DNA of 64,000 nt from Benincasa hispida (lineage: Eukaryota; Streptophyta; Magnoliopsida; Cucurbitales; Cucurbitaceae): the NCBI RefSeq assembly GCF_009727055.1, contig NC_052350.1, positions 42,775,751-42,839,750 of the forward strand. The letters are read 5' to 3'. A program made the translations under genes and the position numbers. Positions 10,201 through 23,300 of the stretch are shown here, one piece after another; positions within the stretch are counted from its first letter, which is position 1, and the number at the start of each line of letters is the position of its first letter. The notes under the pieces were generated by a model that made no database searches, had not been told where the DNA came from, and worked only from the letters and a program-made list of their open reading frames with translations.

Positions 10201-12161
10201 TGTACTTCTATGTATGCATGCTTCTAAAAATATTGGTTTATCTTCTAAACCCATTGAAAGTTTAGTTACTCGTGATGAAAGAAATAAAAAAAAACATGGA
10301 TGAGAGGAATTAAATGATATTCATATTCATATTAAAATGACAAAATTCTCAAACATATAATTTTTAGTAGAAGTATGAATTGAAAGACAAAAGTAAAAGT
10401 GGAAGGAAGAAGTGTCAAGTGATATTAAAATGATATTCATATTGCAAACTCTTGCTTCCTTTGGCACTGATGCTATCTGCTCGAAGTGATTGATTACTAT
10501 TGGGATGGAGGATGTGGTCTCTCACTTTCTAGAGAAGAGACTAAGTTCTCACTTAGAATCTTCAGATTAAAGTCGAGAGGTTAAAGATGAAAGAATTTTT
10601 TTTATATAGCTTTCGCCAATCTCTTGTAAAAGTCTCATTTTTTTTCTCTTAAGCTATTGCGGGCTATTTATAGGTGTTAAAAAGAACGTTCTGAGCAACT
10701 CTTCAATAATGATCTAACATACGCAATCTCAAGCCTTGTTGTGTCGTCTAAACATGTCACCGATTCAATGGATCTGGCATGCTTGAGTCGAAGTTGGTTA
10801 TGAACTTGTTCTATGTTTTGACAGTTTGCCAACCACGCTTGTTGTTTTATAGTTCTTGTCGGGTGCTTTGATTTCATAGCGTGGTATTTCTATGTGTGCA
10901 AGTTTTACCGCCTTTCTTTCTTTTCTGCATTCAAAGTTGTAGCTTCCATTCCTTAAAAATATTCGCTTCTTTCACAAAAATCTTGCTCTTAAAGATGTAA
11001 AAGTTATAAATTTTAGGATATTGCCTTTTGTAAACATGTGATCACATAGATTAGATTATTCTAATGAATTCATTTTATTTTCTTTAATTATTCTCAATAA
11101 AACGCTACAATAACTTGGGTTTCCATAGTTGTCATTCAGTCACACGGGACCACATGATAGCTCCTCCAACAGTGCATAGAACGCTTGACGCTAGTTTTAC
11201 ACGGCGACAAAGATCATTAGTACATTGACTGGGCAACGACGTTTGTGTATAGTCGATGAATAACAATTAATAGTGGCAATCTTACTTCTGATGTGATGTA
11301 TAGGTCCTTTCTGTAGCATACAACAATGTTTTCCCCTTGTTTGGTGAGTTTTGACACTTATACATTGTATTTCGATGCCGAATTTGACTTATCCATTGCT
11401 TCATGGTTCCAAATAGACAGATTTAGGTGAATTTAGACACCAACCAGCAAGGTTCCAAGTCGTTTTGGGCAAGAATCAATGGGTATATGACCATAAATTC
11501 TTTTCAAACTAGTTTAAGGTTCATTAGATCGGCCTGAAATGTTTGGAACCCCTTTTTTTGTAGATCCAGGGTAGTTTCAAAGCTATTTGGGCACTTTTCA
11601 ACAAGGATCCAAATCTATTTTGGTGAGTTTTAGGCTTTAGAACTTCATTTTTACACTTTTGAATTGGATTTAGGTGCTATAAATTAGTTTCTACTTCATG
11701 GGTATTCTTTATTTGTAGTTTAGACTTGATCTAAGGTTTAAGATTACTTTGTGTAAGATTATTCATTTGAAAAACTTGTTGAGTCTCTGGATAAATTTTG
11801 TACTAAAATGCTTGGGTAAGTAGAATTCTACCATGATATGATTGGGCCCACTTGGATGCTCGTCATATTAATTTTAAATGTATAACCTACTAGAATGCTA
11901 TTATGTGACTTTGTCGATATAAGTATGTTATGAAGTTGAACATCTATATTATTTAATATTGAGAGAATATTATTGTTTATGTGGTTTTGGCATAAAGTAT
12001 GTTGTATAGTAGCATCGATGGCCTTGACTTAGTTAGGGTCAGTGCTATGAGTTTAGAATGGAAAGTACTACAACTCTTGAGAACATTTGTGACCCTTTAC
12101 ATATTTTGATTAAGAAGATGTTTTGAATATTAGTTTTATGAAATGGTATTAAATTTCAACT
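10200..12161. other. No gene recognised; possible minus-strand TATA
   Basis: Nearly 2 kb with no convincing coding frame. At 10660-10675 the minus strand reads CACCTATAAATAGC, a good TATA box, with AT-rich sequence downstream on the minus strand; this could be the promoter of a decayed LTR. The part from 11340 to 12000 has the texture of an LTR or leader on the plus strand (repeated TTGGTGAGTTTT at about 11340 and 11620), but no PBS, TSD or ORF confirms it. Confidence 0.4.
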
Positions 12162-12680
12162 CACTACTATAATATTGGACTTTAATGTCAGTTTAAAACT
12201 TACATTCTATTGGTATAACGTCGATTGAAAGCCGACATAGAAGATCGTATTATAAAATGTCTTCAATGTCGGTTTAAAACTGACATTATAGATGACCAAT
12301 CTTTCGGCCGACATTGAATATTATCTTCAATTTCGGTTTTCAACCGACATTGAACATCAATTTTAATGTCGGTTTTCACCTACTTTTTATCGATAACTAT
12401 TCATTATTAAATGTCTAAAAAATAAAAATACGTATACAGTATTTTTTTTTCTTACACGTGAAAATCAATAATATTTTTCTTTTATCTGCATACGTACAAA
12501 ATAAAATCTTAATTACTATTATATATACTACTCAACTCTAACAAATAAAAAAAAATAACTAATACACAACAAAGAGAGTGAGAAGTTGTATAAGTAACCT
12601 ATCAACAAGTACATTGATCAATATATACCTAAAGTTGAGAACCTAAGGATCTAGAGAGTTGGTTGTCTACTTTAGAGGGT
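12162..12680 (+). mobile_element. CACTA element, left end
   Basis: Begins CACTACTATAATATTGG and is followed by five or more copies, in both orientations, of a subterminal motif of the type AATGTCGGTTTTAAACCGACATT (12185-12390). That is the arrangement of CACTA transposon ends, where the subterminal motifs bind the transposase. The next 250 bp (12470-12680) resemble 39830-39990 inside the CACTA element at 39383-42305: both read GTACAAAATAAAATCT, then an ACTCAAC stretch, then AACCT(A/C)TCAACAA. No matching right end was found before 15 kb, so the extent is open and the element may be truncated. Confidence 0.65.
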
Positions 12681-14400
12681 CATATAGATACATCCAACAA
12701 AAACAAGAACAAAACTAAAATAATCGTATAATTGAATCTCATCATACCAATAAAACCCTAACAATTTGGAATTTTACCTGCGATAGAAAAAAAATGCCTT
12801 TTCTTAACTTATTGAAAACTAGAGTTAAAAATGAAACATCAATCTAAAAATTTAGATTATTCAATATGATGTTTTCACTAACTGATATGTTGTAAAATTT
12901 CATTTCATTTCTGTAGGAAAACTCTTGACTAATTGACTGGAAAAAGAAGTGAAAAACATAAGTTATCATAAATGTTTTCGTTCTTATTATAAATAAATAA
13001 AACAAAGGTAGATATTTATTTAGATAAGAGATAAAAAAATTCACTCCTCCATTAGCTAGAGTAATAGCCATTATAGTTTTAGCTTCCATGATCCATGAGA
13101 GAGGATTCAACATACATCCCAAGAACTTCAAGACCTTACTCTCCTTAACAAAACGAACCACAAAATCAATATAGATATCACAAGAGAAAAATTTTAATAG
13201 AGAATTTAATTATATGATAAAACTTGCTTCGCTTTTCTCTCTCTTTTCAGTTAAAATGATTGCAATATATATCGTCTAAAAAATAGAGGATTTAAGCTAA
13301 GTATAATATTGAAGGACTTCAGCATAAATCAGATGCTTAACAAAAAAAACAACTAAACAAAGAAGAAATTAAACTCAATAATGAAGAGAAAAACCTTCTT
13401 TTCTTCGAGCCTTGTTGTGCCCAAAAATGCATTACAAATTAAAACATATTAGGTTAGAAACTAACTATATTGCAAAAGAAATCATTTGGACAAATAATGG
13501 ATAAACATAACAAAAGAAAAAAACTTATAAACAACTATCTAGAAATTAGGAAATCTCTAACAATTACGGATCCTAAAAAAGGGCAAAAAAAAAGAAGGAA
13601 AACAATAATGATACTAAAAAACAAAATGGTAGAGTATCCATTCATAAGTGATTAACCATTATTCAACATGTAGGTAATAGAGGCACACAGGTAATGATAA
13701 AATAATATCTATATCCTTCTAATTTTATTTGATATCTCTAAAGAAGTGTAGATAAATCTAAAATCCAAGAGTACTCAGTTTTACCTTGACCATGAAAATG
13801 GTCTATCCTTCTCAAGTTCTAATTCCATAAGTTCAGCTTTTGATTCTCATTTTTAAGCTAAACCCTTGCCCCATTTTATCTCTCGTGAAGGAATACCAAC
13901 ATCACGAGCAGCGACAATGAGATTTAACAAAAGCATTATATTACAATAAGAACTTTATCATCTAAGAAGTAAATCATCAAATGAGCCTAAGCGAAGTTTT
14001 AATTTATGATAATAACTCTTGAAGTACGTTGGGCTTTTCTTCTTTTTTTCCTCATGATTTTAAGAATTCTTCTTTTGAAATGTGATCTCCTGTAATGTTT
14101 TAAAGTTTGAGGTGTATTGTATAACTTAATGCTAAATTTTCTACAAGATTAAGAAAAGTGAGATGTTGATGCCAAATATTTGAAGTTTTAGAGTCTCAAT
14201 TCTTTCCTTTTGCATATCAAGGTCTTTTTTTTCTTCTTTCCATTTAAGAAATAGAACATGATATGAAGGATCTGACGCTTCTAGGCTCGTAGCATCAAAA
14301 GACTTTTCTGCATAAACGTCAAATTCAAAGACCTTGTAGGATGAGGTGTCTGAAGAAATTGGAGTCACTATTACAAAGTGAGGTATGTGGCATGACCAAA
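12680..14400. other. No gene recognised, AT-rich; possible CACTA interior
   Basis: AT-rich non-coding sequence, possibly the interior of the CACTA element starting at 12162. Short ORFs here have no recognisable domains and show poly-lysine or low-complexity composition. I see no ends, repeats or RNA genes. Confidence 0.4.
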
Positions 14401-15780
14401 TGAGAGCTTGGGTCGAGCAAAGGATGGGGTGGACGTATGGGAGGGCATGCAAGGTGTTAAAGTGCCACCTCAAGGGAAGCTATGTGTCACGGTGAAGACA
14501 TGTAAGTCTTGCATGCAAGTAGGAGGTGTCAAGAGGTGTTGCGTTGGGCTTTGCATGGTGTTGATACTCAGGTTCTCCATGCACTCTAAAGTGTCATGCA
14601 TTGGGAGCATGCAGAAGGTGACAAGTACACTTCTAAAGGCCTATAAATACCACGATGAGGTCTCATTTCACCTCACAACTCGAATCTCTTCAAAGAAGAC
14701 GAAAAAAAGGGAGAGTTCGAGAGAATTAGAGTTTCCGGGGGTGGTCTATGCGTTGAAAAAGAGGCCTATGCATTGAGCATATTGAATCATATGTCCAACT
14801 TGAAGTCCATGCATTGAGTAGATAAGTCTAGGTGTCTAAAAGAGGTACCCTGCACCCAACTACCCTAAAAAAGCTCTACCCTGTGCCCACTTACTGTCCA
14901 GGAGTGTTCAAAGGTCTAGTTTCATATCTGTTGGAGTTGGTAAGCTAAGTTTAGGGCCAATGAAGTATTCTAAGGTTATTCTAGCCCTATGCATAAGATT
15001 CTAAGCTAATTATTGGAACAAAACTACCTCGAGATCTAGGGAGAAATCAAGGGAAACCAGGGAACTTGGAGAAAATGAGAAAACCCTACTAACGAATTGT
15101 GAGTGGTATTCTTTAAAGGTTTCTTGTGAAATTTTTACATATAGGTGTATGTGTATCATGTACGAGGATGTGAACAGGCAACACAAGATGGTCAGAAGGT
15201 TAGAAGACCTAGTTCTTGACCCTGTGGAAGAATCTCACAGGAACGTTAGGGGTTCGTTGGGCCTAGTTCTGAGCCTGTGAAAGGAACCTCATATGGGATG
15301 GTCAGAGGACTGGCGGGTCTAGTTTCTAAGCCCGAAAAAGGTGGATCTATGTGCACATAATAATAAGATAGATATGTTTAAGTATTTACAAGTGTGTGTA
15401 GATATAACAGAGAACGAACTCGTTCAAGCTTGAGGTTTGAGTAATATCCTCGTTATATCGATGTACTGATTCAGTTCTTTGTTTCTAAGGGTTGGAAGAG
15501 ACCTTTAAGTTGTTTACCACTCACTAGGCTTCTAGTTCATTCTTTTCCTTTATGTTTTTCCTTTGTAAGTAGCAGAAGAGTTCGGGTTGTTGGGAGAATA
15601 CGAGGTTTGCCATGAGTTAAATTTTTTTTATAGTAGTTTTAAAACAAAAGGGTTGGGCAAATGATTTTTAAACTTATTAAACTATACAAACTTAATTTTT
15701 TGTTATAAGAACTTGAAGTTAATCTTATTTTCGACTAAGTTGAATTAAATCTAGTTCAGTAGAGGTGGCCAATGGGTATC
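14400..15780 (+). mobile_element. LTR-like stretch, family unknown
   Basis: A TATA box (GGCCTATAAATACC, about 14639) lies about 60 bp before a purine-rich leader. Downstream (15170-15340) there are two or three imperfect copies of a roughly 60-bp unit containing CCTAGTTCT(T/G)GA, CCTGTG and GGATGGTCAGA(G/A)G. This looks like the U3-R-U5 texture of a gypsy LTR, but neither end, a primer site nor a target duplication could be placed. No coding region. Confidence 0.35.
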
Positions 15781-15789
15781 ATAAAAGAG

Positions 15790-16650
15790 TGGTATCTATT
15801 ATCCTCATGCCTCCTTCCGGGCTTGGGAGGTAAGTTCATGTTGAGGTGTGACAATGGTTAAACTGTTTTGAAAGTAACAATATAGATTCAACAAGAGAAT
15901 TGTTTGCCTGTCTATCATAATCAACAAGCTCTTACTTATCAGAGGATTGAAGAGCAATGCCCATATTTTTCTTTTCAATCCTCCCATATAAGAACATCTG
16001 AAAAGTAATCAAGGAATCAAATAGTCCATCGACTCTCAACTTGGTTATATCTTGAGCTTCCTCAATAGTAGTAACTTTCATATCAAATCTCTTAGGTAGA
16101 GACCTAAGAACTTTTCAGACAAGTCTTTCTTTTGAGATTTTCTCACTAAGAGCAAAGGATTCATTAGCAATATCCAAAATTCTTACATTAAAATCAACAA
16201 TGGACTCATAATCATGCATTCTAAGGTACTAAAACTTTGACGTCAACAACTACAGTATTGACATCTTGACTTTTGAGATTCCTTCATTAGCAACGGACAA
16301 GATGTCCCATACCTCCTTGACAGAAACACACATGTTGATAAGTCTAATATATTACGATACACATCACTAAATATGACATTCAGGGAACGCAAATTCCCTA
16401 GTGAAGCTTCATCTTCTTCTCTAGACCATTGTGACTCTGGCTTCATGACTTCTTTCTTGTCATCAGTTTTGATGGTAGGTTGAGTCCACCTAGCTACCAC
16501 TGCCTTCCATGTTTTGCTATTGACCGATATGAGAAAGGCAGTCATTTGTACTTTTCAATAAGAGTAGTCAGTTCCATCTATGGCTGGGGGCCGAGTGGTA
16601 AGGCCACATTCTTTGATCCCATTCATAATCGAAGCACCTGAGATAAAGGT
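15790..16650 (-). pseudogene. Ty1/copia gag (UBN2-type) relic
   Basis: Minus-strand copia gag directly downstream of a primer-binding site. It reads PPAIDGTDYSY, then a stop where the conserved tryptophan is expected, then KVQMTAFLISVNSKTWKAVV, and continues through EASLGNLRSLNVIF. After a frameshift near 16245 the conserved downstream parts ESIVDFNVRILDIANESFAL and EEAQDITKLRVD can be followed to about 15990. Gag forms the particle that packages element RNA. The frame carries at least one stop and two shifts, so it is dead, and protease and pol are missing because the element is cut at about 15790. Confidence 0.8.
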
Positions 16651-16654
16651 GACC

Positions 16655-16668
16655 CACTCTGATACCAA
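16655..16668 (-). other. Primer-binding site (tRNA-Met type)
   Basis: The minus strand reads TTGGTATCAGAGTG just before the gag relic, one change from the usual TGGTATCAGAGC. It marks the inner edge of the 5' LTR. Confidence 0.75.
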
Positions 16669-16669
16669 T

Positions 16670-17420
16670 TGAAAAAGCATTAGGATGATTCAACACTCGA
16701 AATTCGAAAGTTAAACATAAAGTACTAGCAAGTACTGTAACAACAGTATTGTAAGAACAATAAAAATAAATGAATACAAGAGTTGGTAACCCAGTTCGGT
16801 GATAAAACACCTACGTTTGGGGGGACTATGTGCCTATGAAAGATAATCCACTAATAATGATGAGTTAAGCAATTTACAATGTAATACTTATCTGTAAACA
16901 CTAACTACTGCAGTAGTTCATGTAGAGCTGAGACTTAGGCTCCCCCTAAGCTAGGATAATCTTCAAAGTGTTGCAATGTACCGATGAAGATTTTGCACAA
17001 CGGAATAAAGTGAGCAATGAGCAAAAACACAATGTAAAACAATTCGGTCGGAGTACTGAAATATCTTGTTCTTAAAAATACAAATCTACATAATGAAACT
17101 ACTCATCGGAAAGCATACCAAGACACCCCTTTTATAGACAATGCAGAAAAGGAATCATTTCCCAAATAGGAGAAAATAAGTCATGCTGCAATAATGGAAA
17201 ATATCAAAATACATCAATCTGCCAGATGTTTCCAGATTAGGAAAGTATTTCGTAGGAAAATACTTTGTTTTCAAAACCTGATGTTAAGACTACATTTGAG
17301 ACAACTGCAGAAACCACCTTGTACCTTAGAAAAAAAATATAAAGTCAATCAACAAACCTCCAATAAAATATTTCATGTCGAGGTTAAAAGTGTAAACTTT
17401 GAAACTTAATAATCAAATTG
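16670..17420 (-). mobile_element. Ty1/copia 5' LTR, minus strand
   Basis: Sequence upstream of the primer site on the minus strand, ending AATGCTTTTTCA. A TATA box on the minus strand (CTATAAAAGGGG, about 17127-17138) fits the LTR promoter. The outer end is not fixed; 17420 is an estimate where the texture changes to plain AT-rich DNA. Confidence 0.55.
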
Positions 17421-17559
17421 AAAGAAAACTCAAATTCCAAGGATAAAATTGTAATAAAAATTTAAAGAGTAAAAATTTAATATTTTTAAAATTTAGAGAC
17501 CACATAAAAACTAGATTAAAAAGAAGCAATCAAAAAAGTATTTTATTTTTTATTTTATT

Positions 17560-17730
17560 ATAGAGTTGTTTTCAACATTTATAAATAATAGCAAAATAAC
17601 ATAGTCTATCTGTTGATAGACCACAATAGATAGGATAGACTACTATCTGTGTCTATCATGATACATATAGTCTATCGCTATCTATCGCGGTTATATTTTA
17701 CTATTATGTATAGTTTTGTCATTTAAAATA
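17560..17730. repeat. GATAGAC palindrome-rich MITE-like repeat, copy 1
   Basis: A short repeat with alternating TCTATC and GATAGA words (GTCTATCTGTTGATAGACC, then GATAGACTACTATC) framed by TTTATAAATAATAGCAAAAT and a TTTTGTCATTT tail. Three relatives lie in introns 1, 2 and 12 of the GH1 gene. Arrangement and size suggest a MITE family; target duplications were not resolved. Confidence 0.55.
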
Positions 17731-18334
17731 TTTTTTATTTTTTATTTTTATTTTTTTTATGATTCGTAGTTCACAAGGTATGGATGGGGCCAACCGCAAC
17801 AGCAACAACATCCACATGTTCTTTACTTGTATTTCAACATACACACGGAGTTTGTTACGTACCGTCAACACCTTAGGTACATCTATTCAGATACCATCCC
17901 TACCAGTATCCCTACTCATTATGTTTAGAAACACCAACGCATGTACTTTGGCAACTTTAGGTATTTAAAACATAGTACGTCAAGCTTCATTCAACCTTAG
18001 CTTTAATCTAACGCATGCTTCATATTTTATGAAATAAGTTGGATTAAAACATATTAAACTAGCTTATAAAACCACTAGCATGTGTTAGACATGAAAAACA
18101 TACTTGGAAAACTCATACATTAATAAACATCAAGGGTTGATAAACATTCACAAGAATTAGAAATTTCAAACTATCCTTCTAGCCTAGAAGAATATATGAC
18201 TGCCTTTATGCTTAGTTGAGAGTGAACTAATAGTTCTAACCCTCAATGTCAACCTTAGTCGGGGAGAACTCTTTTGCTCAATCCCTCGACGTCGTATTAA
18301 CTACGTGCACGTGGTTGTAACTGAGTACCGTCGT

Positions 18335-18725
18335 ACCTTATGTACCTGACTAGGATACCTTCACATTGTCCTTCAGTATCCTCAGGTACTTTTGCTCAGA
18401 TACCTTCTCAAACATCCTTCAGTATCGAGCTGCTAAGATACCTACTCATATGTCCTTCGGTATCAATTTGGCCAGATACTTTCTCAAAAGTTCTTCGGTA
18501 TCAAATTGGCCAGGTACCTTCTAAAGAGTCCTTCAGTACCAAATTAGTTAGATACCTTCTCATATGTCCTTCGGTATCAATTTGGTCGGATACCTTCTCA
18601 AAAGTCCTTCGGTATCAAATTGATCAGGTATCTTCTCAAGTGTCCTTCGGTACCTCGTTTTAAGTAAAACTAGTCATAAACATTTAATTGAAAGGATACC
18701 TTCTCATTATCCTTCAGTATTCGTC
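18335..18725. repeat. About 38-bp tandem array in the 3' LTR
   Basis: Eight or nine imperfect copies of a unit of about 38 bp: GATACCTTCTC, four variable bases, GTCCTTC(G/A)GTATCAAATTGG. A matching array lies at 24695-25080 in the partner LTR. The 107-codon ORF across it is a by-product of the unit length and the lack of stops, not a gene. Confidence 0.85.
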
Positions 18726-19174
18726 ATGTAACTAGTCACAACATTCAGTTGAACACTAAAGATTAGTGCTCAGATCATCATACTAATTCATCCATCATAC
18801 TAGTTTATCATAAAAATAAAGTTACATAAACATGCTGAAAGCATTTGGAAAAGATAACATATTTAAATCACATCAATTCCATGGAAAACATGCTTTACAT
18901 AGCATGAGAAACAGTTCCACAGTTACGTTGCTTGGCACTTCATCTATACACTTAGCATGAGAATAACTTTAAAGAAATCATCATTTCTAAATCATTAAAA
19001 ACATTAATTCATCACATAGCCACTCACAGCTTGTTGGCCTCTTAACGGGTTACATGCTTCTCCTAGCTCTTCTTGGCCTGAAAGGACATATTTCCCAGTT
19101 AAACCACTGAGAATTCCTAGTAAAATACCTTAATTAATTCATTTATTAAAGGAATTTTACACAGATGGCTCTAC

Positions 19175-19515
19175 TGGTGAGATCCCCATGAGCCACGCCA
19201 ACGAGATCCCCTAGAGCAACACCAGCGAGATCACCACGAGCAACACCAGCGAGATCACCATGAGCGAGACCAGGAGATCACCTTGAGCGAGACCAGCAAG
19301 ATAACTTTGAGCGAGATCACCTTGAGCGAGACCAGCGAGATCACCTTGATCGAGATCTCATTACCAGCAACACCAGTGATACTTAACCCCTAGTAATACA
19401 ATCGATACTCAGCCACCAGCGATACCCACTCACTAGCGATACCTGCCTAATTTCTAGCGAGATTCCCCTCTAGAGCAAGATCCTCTTCACAAAATTAGCG
19501 AGATCTCCTTCATTA
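19175..19515. repeat. GCGAGATCACC tandem array in the 3' LTR
   Basis: A degenerate array of a unit of about 24 bp of the form AGCGAGATCACCATGAGCGA, about twelve copies, with drift to CAGCGATAC words at the right end. The partner array is at 25535-25875. Confidence 0.8.
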
Positions 19516-20301
19516 GCGAGATCCTCTTCACAAATTCTTGCTATAATCTCCACTGTGAGCTGTTTGCTTGTTCTTCCCAAGCAGCTGTCTGCTTATACAC
19601 AGGTTCTTTGTTACAACTTTGGAAATTCATAACTTAAAATCAAGACCTATTTTGTAGAAACTTCCTTCTACAAACATGTTTAGAATTGTATTAATTTTTT
19701 ACCATAAAATTTCAGCCACAAATTTTTTATAGTTTTTCCTAGAGCTCCCAATCTTCACCTAGGCCCTGATTAACCCAAGATTTTTTCCCTCCCGTAATTT
19801 CATCACTTTCCATTCTTCTTCTCCTTCCATCTCTCTTTGGTAAGACAACTTTAAAAATTAGATTCTCTTAGCTTTCAAATGGCACCAATTTCACTAAATT
19901 TTGTCATGTAGATTGCCAAAACCAAACTTTCAAAGTTCCTTTTCCCTTTTAATCTTCCTGCCGCCTCCCAAATTCAAGGATAATTTGCCACGTCAACTCA
20001 TATCTAATGACTCAGCCCAAGCCAATAAGTGAGTTTCTTTATTTAATATGTTTTTCATTTTCTTTCTCCTCAATCTCTATAATTTGCATGGATTTTCACT
20101 TATATGTTATTTAATATATCATTCCTTTGGCGAAACATACTTGTTTAGGAACTTAGATTTCGGGGTTTACACTTACCTTACACGAGCTTATTTCTTCATG
20201 CTTCCACCCTCTATCCTTCCTAAGTCATGGCTTCATTCAACTCATTAAGAGACGTCTCATTAATTTCTCTTACTTAAAATAATTAGGGTTCAAGCTTTAC
20301 A

Positions 20302-23300
20302 AATTCTTCCCCCCTAAAAGAAATTTTGACAACATCCTTTGGTTGTAAACTTTACAACCTTCTTCTTTTCCTTTTTACTACGCTTTCACTGTGCTACTCT
20401 GATATTAACTTTGTTCATATTAAATAATACTAGTATGTATGAACAACTTGATCATCATAGTTCACTGTATTTGTCACATTCCTCTGGTTACTCTTTCATT
20501 TTCCATTGAGTCATAGTATTCGTTTACTACTAGGATGGTCCTTTCCATTTCCCAACAGTACTACTGGAACACTCTTTTCCAATTGTTATACCCTTGAATT
20601 ACTTGCTAGTTGTGACAACATGTTGTGTCAACTAGACTTCTCGACCTAACCGAGGGCACTCTTTTTAAAATGTCCTTTCTATCTACAGTTGAGGAAAGAC
20701 ATTCTTTGTACATAACATTTCCTAAGCTATGGCTTACCATACCGTATACATAAGGTTTCCTTAACTGTATCAGTCCCTAGCTCAGTTAGAATTCGAACTT
20801 CCAGCTATTACCTGGAACATTAGTAAATCCGGACCTTTTTCTTTTTGTCTTCTACTGACCCTTTTATTCCTTACCTTTATACTCAATGTACCCTTGGTAC
20901 ACTTTGAGCTCACTATTGCTCATTTTTCCCTCCTCTTAGGAGTAATCTGACTAGGACTTCCTCTAGATTACACCCCTTCCTCTGAATTCACTGGAATAGA
21001 CTTCATGTTTGCCACCAACCTTTGAACAATCGTGCTATACATTCTATTTCCAGTGAAAAGTCTATGTTTACTTGTATACCGACTTCCCTTCAGGTACTAG
21101 TAGTGATTTGAGTACCCTGTCGGCCTTTGCCTTCCAGGCTTCACTTGTTGACAAAATAAACATCACATAGCACTTTCTTATTTTGCTAAACTATGCCTTA
21201 GTCTATTAGTTTAGAGTGGCCGTTCTGCTCACTCCCTAACATTCTTTGTTGCTTTACCACTTAACTGGGAAGGAACTCTTCTGGTTCTCTTCTTACAATC
21301 ATAACTTGCATTCTTAGTTAAGAGAGAATCTTTACTCAATCCCTCAACATCAATTTATGGAAAGAATGGAGTGTTCTCAACACTATCAATCACAACTTTT
21401 CCCTTACTTGCACAATTCTAGTTCAAATCCATCATGCCTTAGGTACTATTGCTCAGATACCTTCTCTTTATCCTTCGGTATCAAGCTATTCAAATTCTAA
21501 GGCAAAGCCTCAGTACCTTCTCTATGTACTTATGCACTGAGTTATTGACACTCTAGTCTAAGCTCCAGTACCTTCTTTGTGTACCTCAGTACTGAGCTAT
21601 TTATACTTACTTGCTTGCATATTCTTATCTCTTAACAACTTAGTTGCCCAAACGCATTCCTTACTAATGCATCCTCATGATCATTGTAAAGCATAGTATA
21701 TATACAACATTGATGTGAGGTGCGTTGTTTGGTAACTATTTGAGAATAGTTATCATAAATAACTTTCAGTGATCATACATTGCTAAACATTCATAAGCTT
21801 TAGCAATTTACTTAAAACATTTAAAGCATTTAGAGTCACTCACTCCCACTGTTGGGACCATATAACTAAGAAATACAACCTGGTCTAACTAGAAATCACA
21901 TTTGCTGAACATGGTTTACGGCTGCTTTTCTCGCAGCATCTGCAAAACTATCCTCAAATGGTTCCCATGATCTTTCCCACTGCTTGAATACACCAATATG
22001 TCATCAAGGTGACACACTGGATCTGTTGTAACTCTTATTTATTAATTTCTATAACTGAACTTTCAACTCCCTAGTTCTTATGGCACCACGCTTAATGGTA
22101 CCTGATAAGTAAGTGTTATATCTGGAATTAAATCGATAGTAAACTCAACTTCCTGGTCAGATTGTAAATCTGATAACTTTTCAGGGAAAACATCCAGGAA
22201 CTCTTGTATAATTGGTACATCCTCAGGTTTCATCTTCTCATCCTATGAAACTGTCATATGGTCAAATAGGCTTCACATCTTTTACTTAGTAGCTTCCTAG
22301 CCTTCACTACTATTATTAAGCTTTCTGAAGTATTCATTTGCTTCTCACAAATACTGTCTCTTGCTTACCAAATTTCTCGAACATTATCTATCCTTCAATC
22401 AATTCATACGGTTGTAACATTGATTCGGAGAATCCATGCTCTAGAGTGACATCAATTCCAGGAAATCTAATGGAATCACTTCATAACCATACTTATCAAC
22501 CACTACCCCAGAGCCTATAAAACTCTTATATTGTTATAACCCTTCCACACCATAACAACAATCATTTAGGGACATGCCCTCTACAATCTTTCTTACAAGC
22601 AGTGTGACATGCTAAGTAACAATAAAGGTATAGTACCATAAGCAACTAGTTCATAAATATACTGATACCTAAAATTAATTTACCATTCACAACATTAGGT
22701 GACTCCTCTGCCTTCCTGTAGGACACTTCCTAAAACCTACCCTGACACTGAGGGCATCCCACTTCCTTTTTCATTTTCCTTTTTTACATCTGTAAAGTCA
22801 TATCGTGTTTTATCTGAACTCCTCGACCTAGCTGGGCATTCCTTCTTGAAATTTCCTGCTTATCCATACTGGTAACATACATTTTTCCCTTTACAACATG
22901 TCCCTCGAAGATGCTTACCATAATTCGTACATAAGGGTTTTACCCGTACCAGCTACCAGCTCGGCAAGATGCCAAAACCTTGATCTATCATCCAAACTAA
23001 TCACAAGTCTTGGCTTCTTCCTTCCTACCTTATACTAACTTATAGCTCCCTGTCCGTTTCAATACCTATTAGGCCATTCTCAACACCATACTACCTTTCC
23101 GAATCCGCCAGAACGGATTCAACACTTTCTGCCAACCCCTTGGCAATCTTGTTAAATATTCTTTTCCTGTATGTCGAATCCTCGATTCCCCGACTGAAGT
23201 CGTTTCCTGATTTATCGGGTCTTTACCTTTCCATTTACTAACATTTGGATTCCTTCGAATCTCAGAACTTCTAAAGGTAGGGTCAGGGTTCCGTTGTCTG

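Larger units (their letters stand above)
17832..20301 (-). mobile_element. Chromovirus-type gypsy 3' LTR (truncated)
   Basis: Near-copy of the LTR at 23438-26652, matching it from 17832 (equivalent to about 24193) to its end at 20301. The minus-strand start is TGTAAAGCTTGAACCC, preceded by a polypurine tract (AGGGGGGAAG, about 20310-20319), so this is the 3' LTR of a minus-strand element. About 750 bp of its distal end is missing; left of 17832 the sequence is unrelated. In the block 18340-18663 I count about six differences from the other LTR. Two internal tandem arrays are listed separately. Confidence 0.85.

Noticed and set aside
14408..14776. 122-codon + strand ORF
   Set aside because: It crosses a TATA box and leader of an LTR-like region, is rich in cysteine and lysine by chance, and has no recognisable domain.
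18340..18663. 107-codon ORF on the + strand, repeated almost unchanged at 24699-25022, as a conserved gene
   Set aside because: It lies wholly in the 38-bp tandem array of the two gypsy LTRs. Its conservation is that of the LTR pair, and the protein is a low-complexity repeat.
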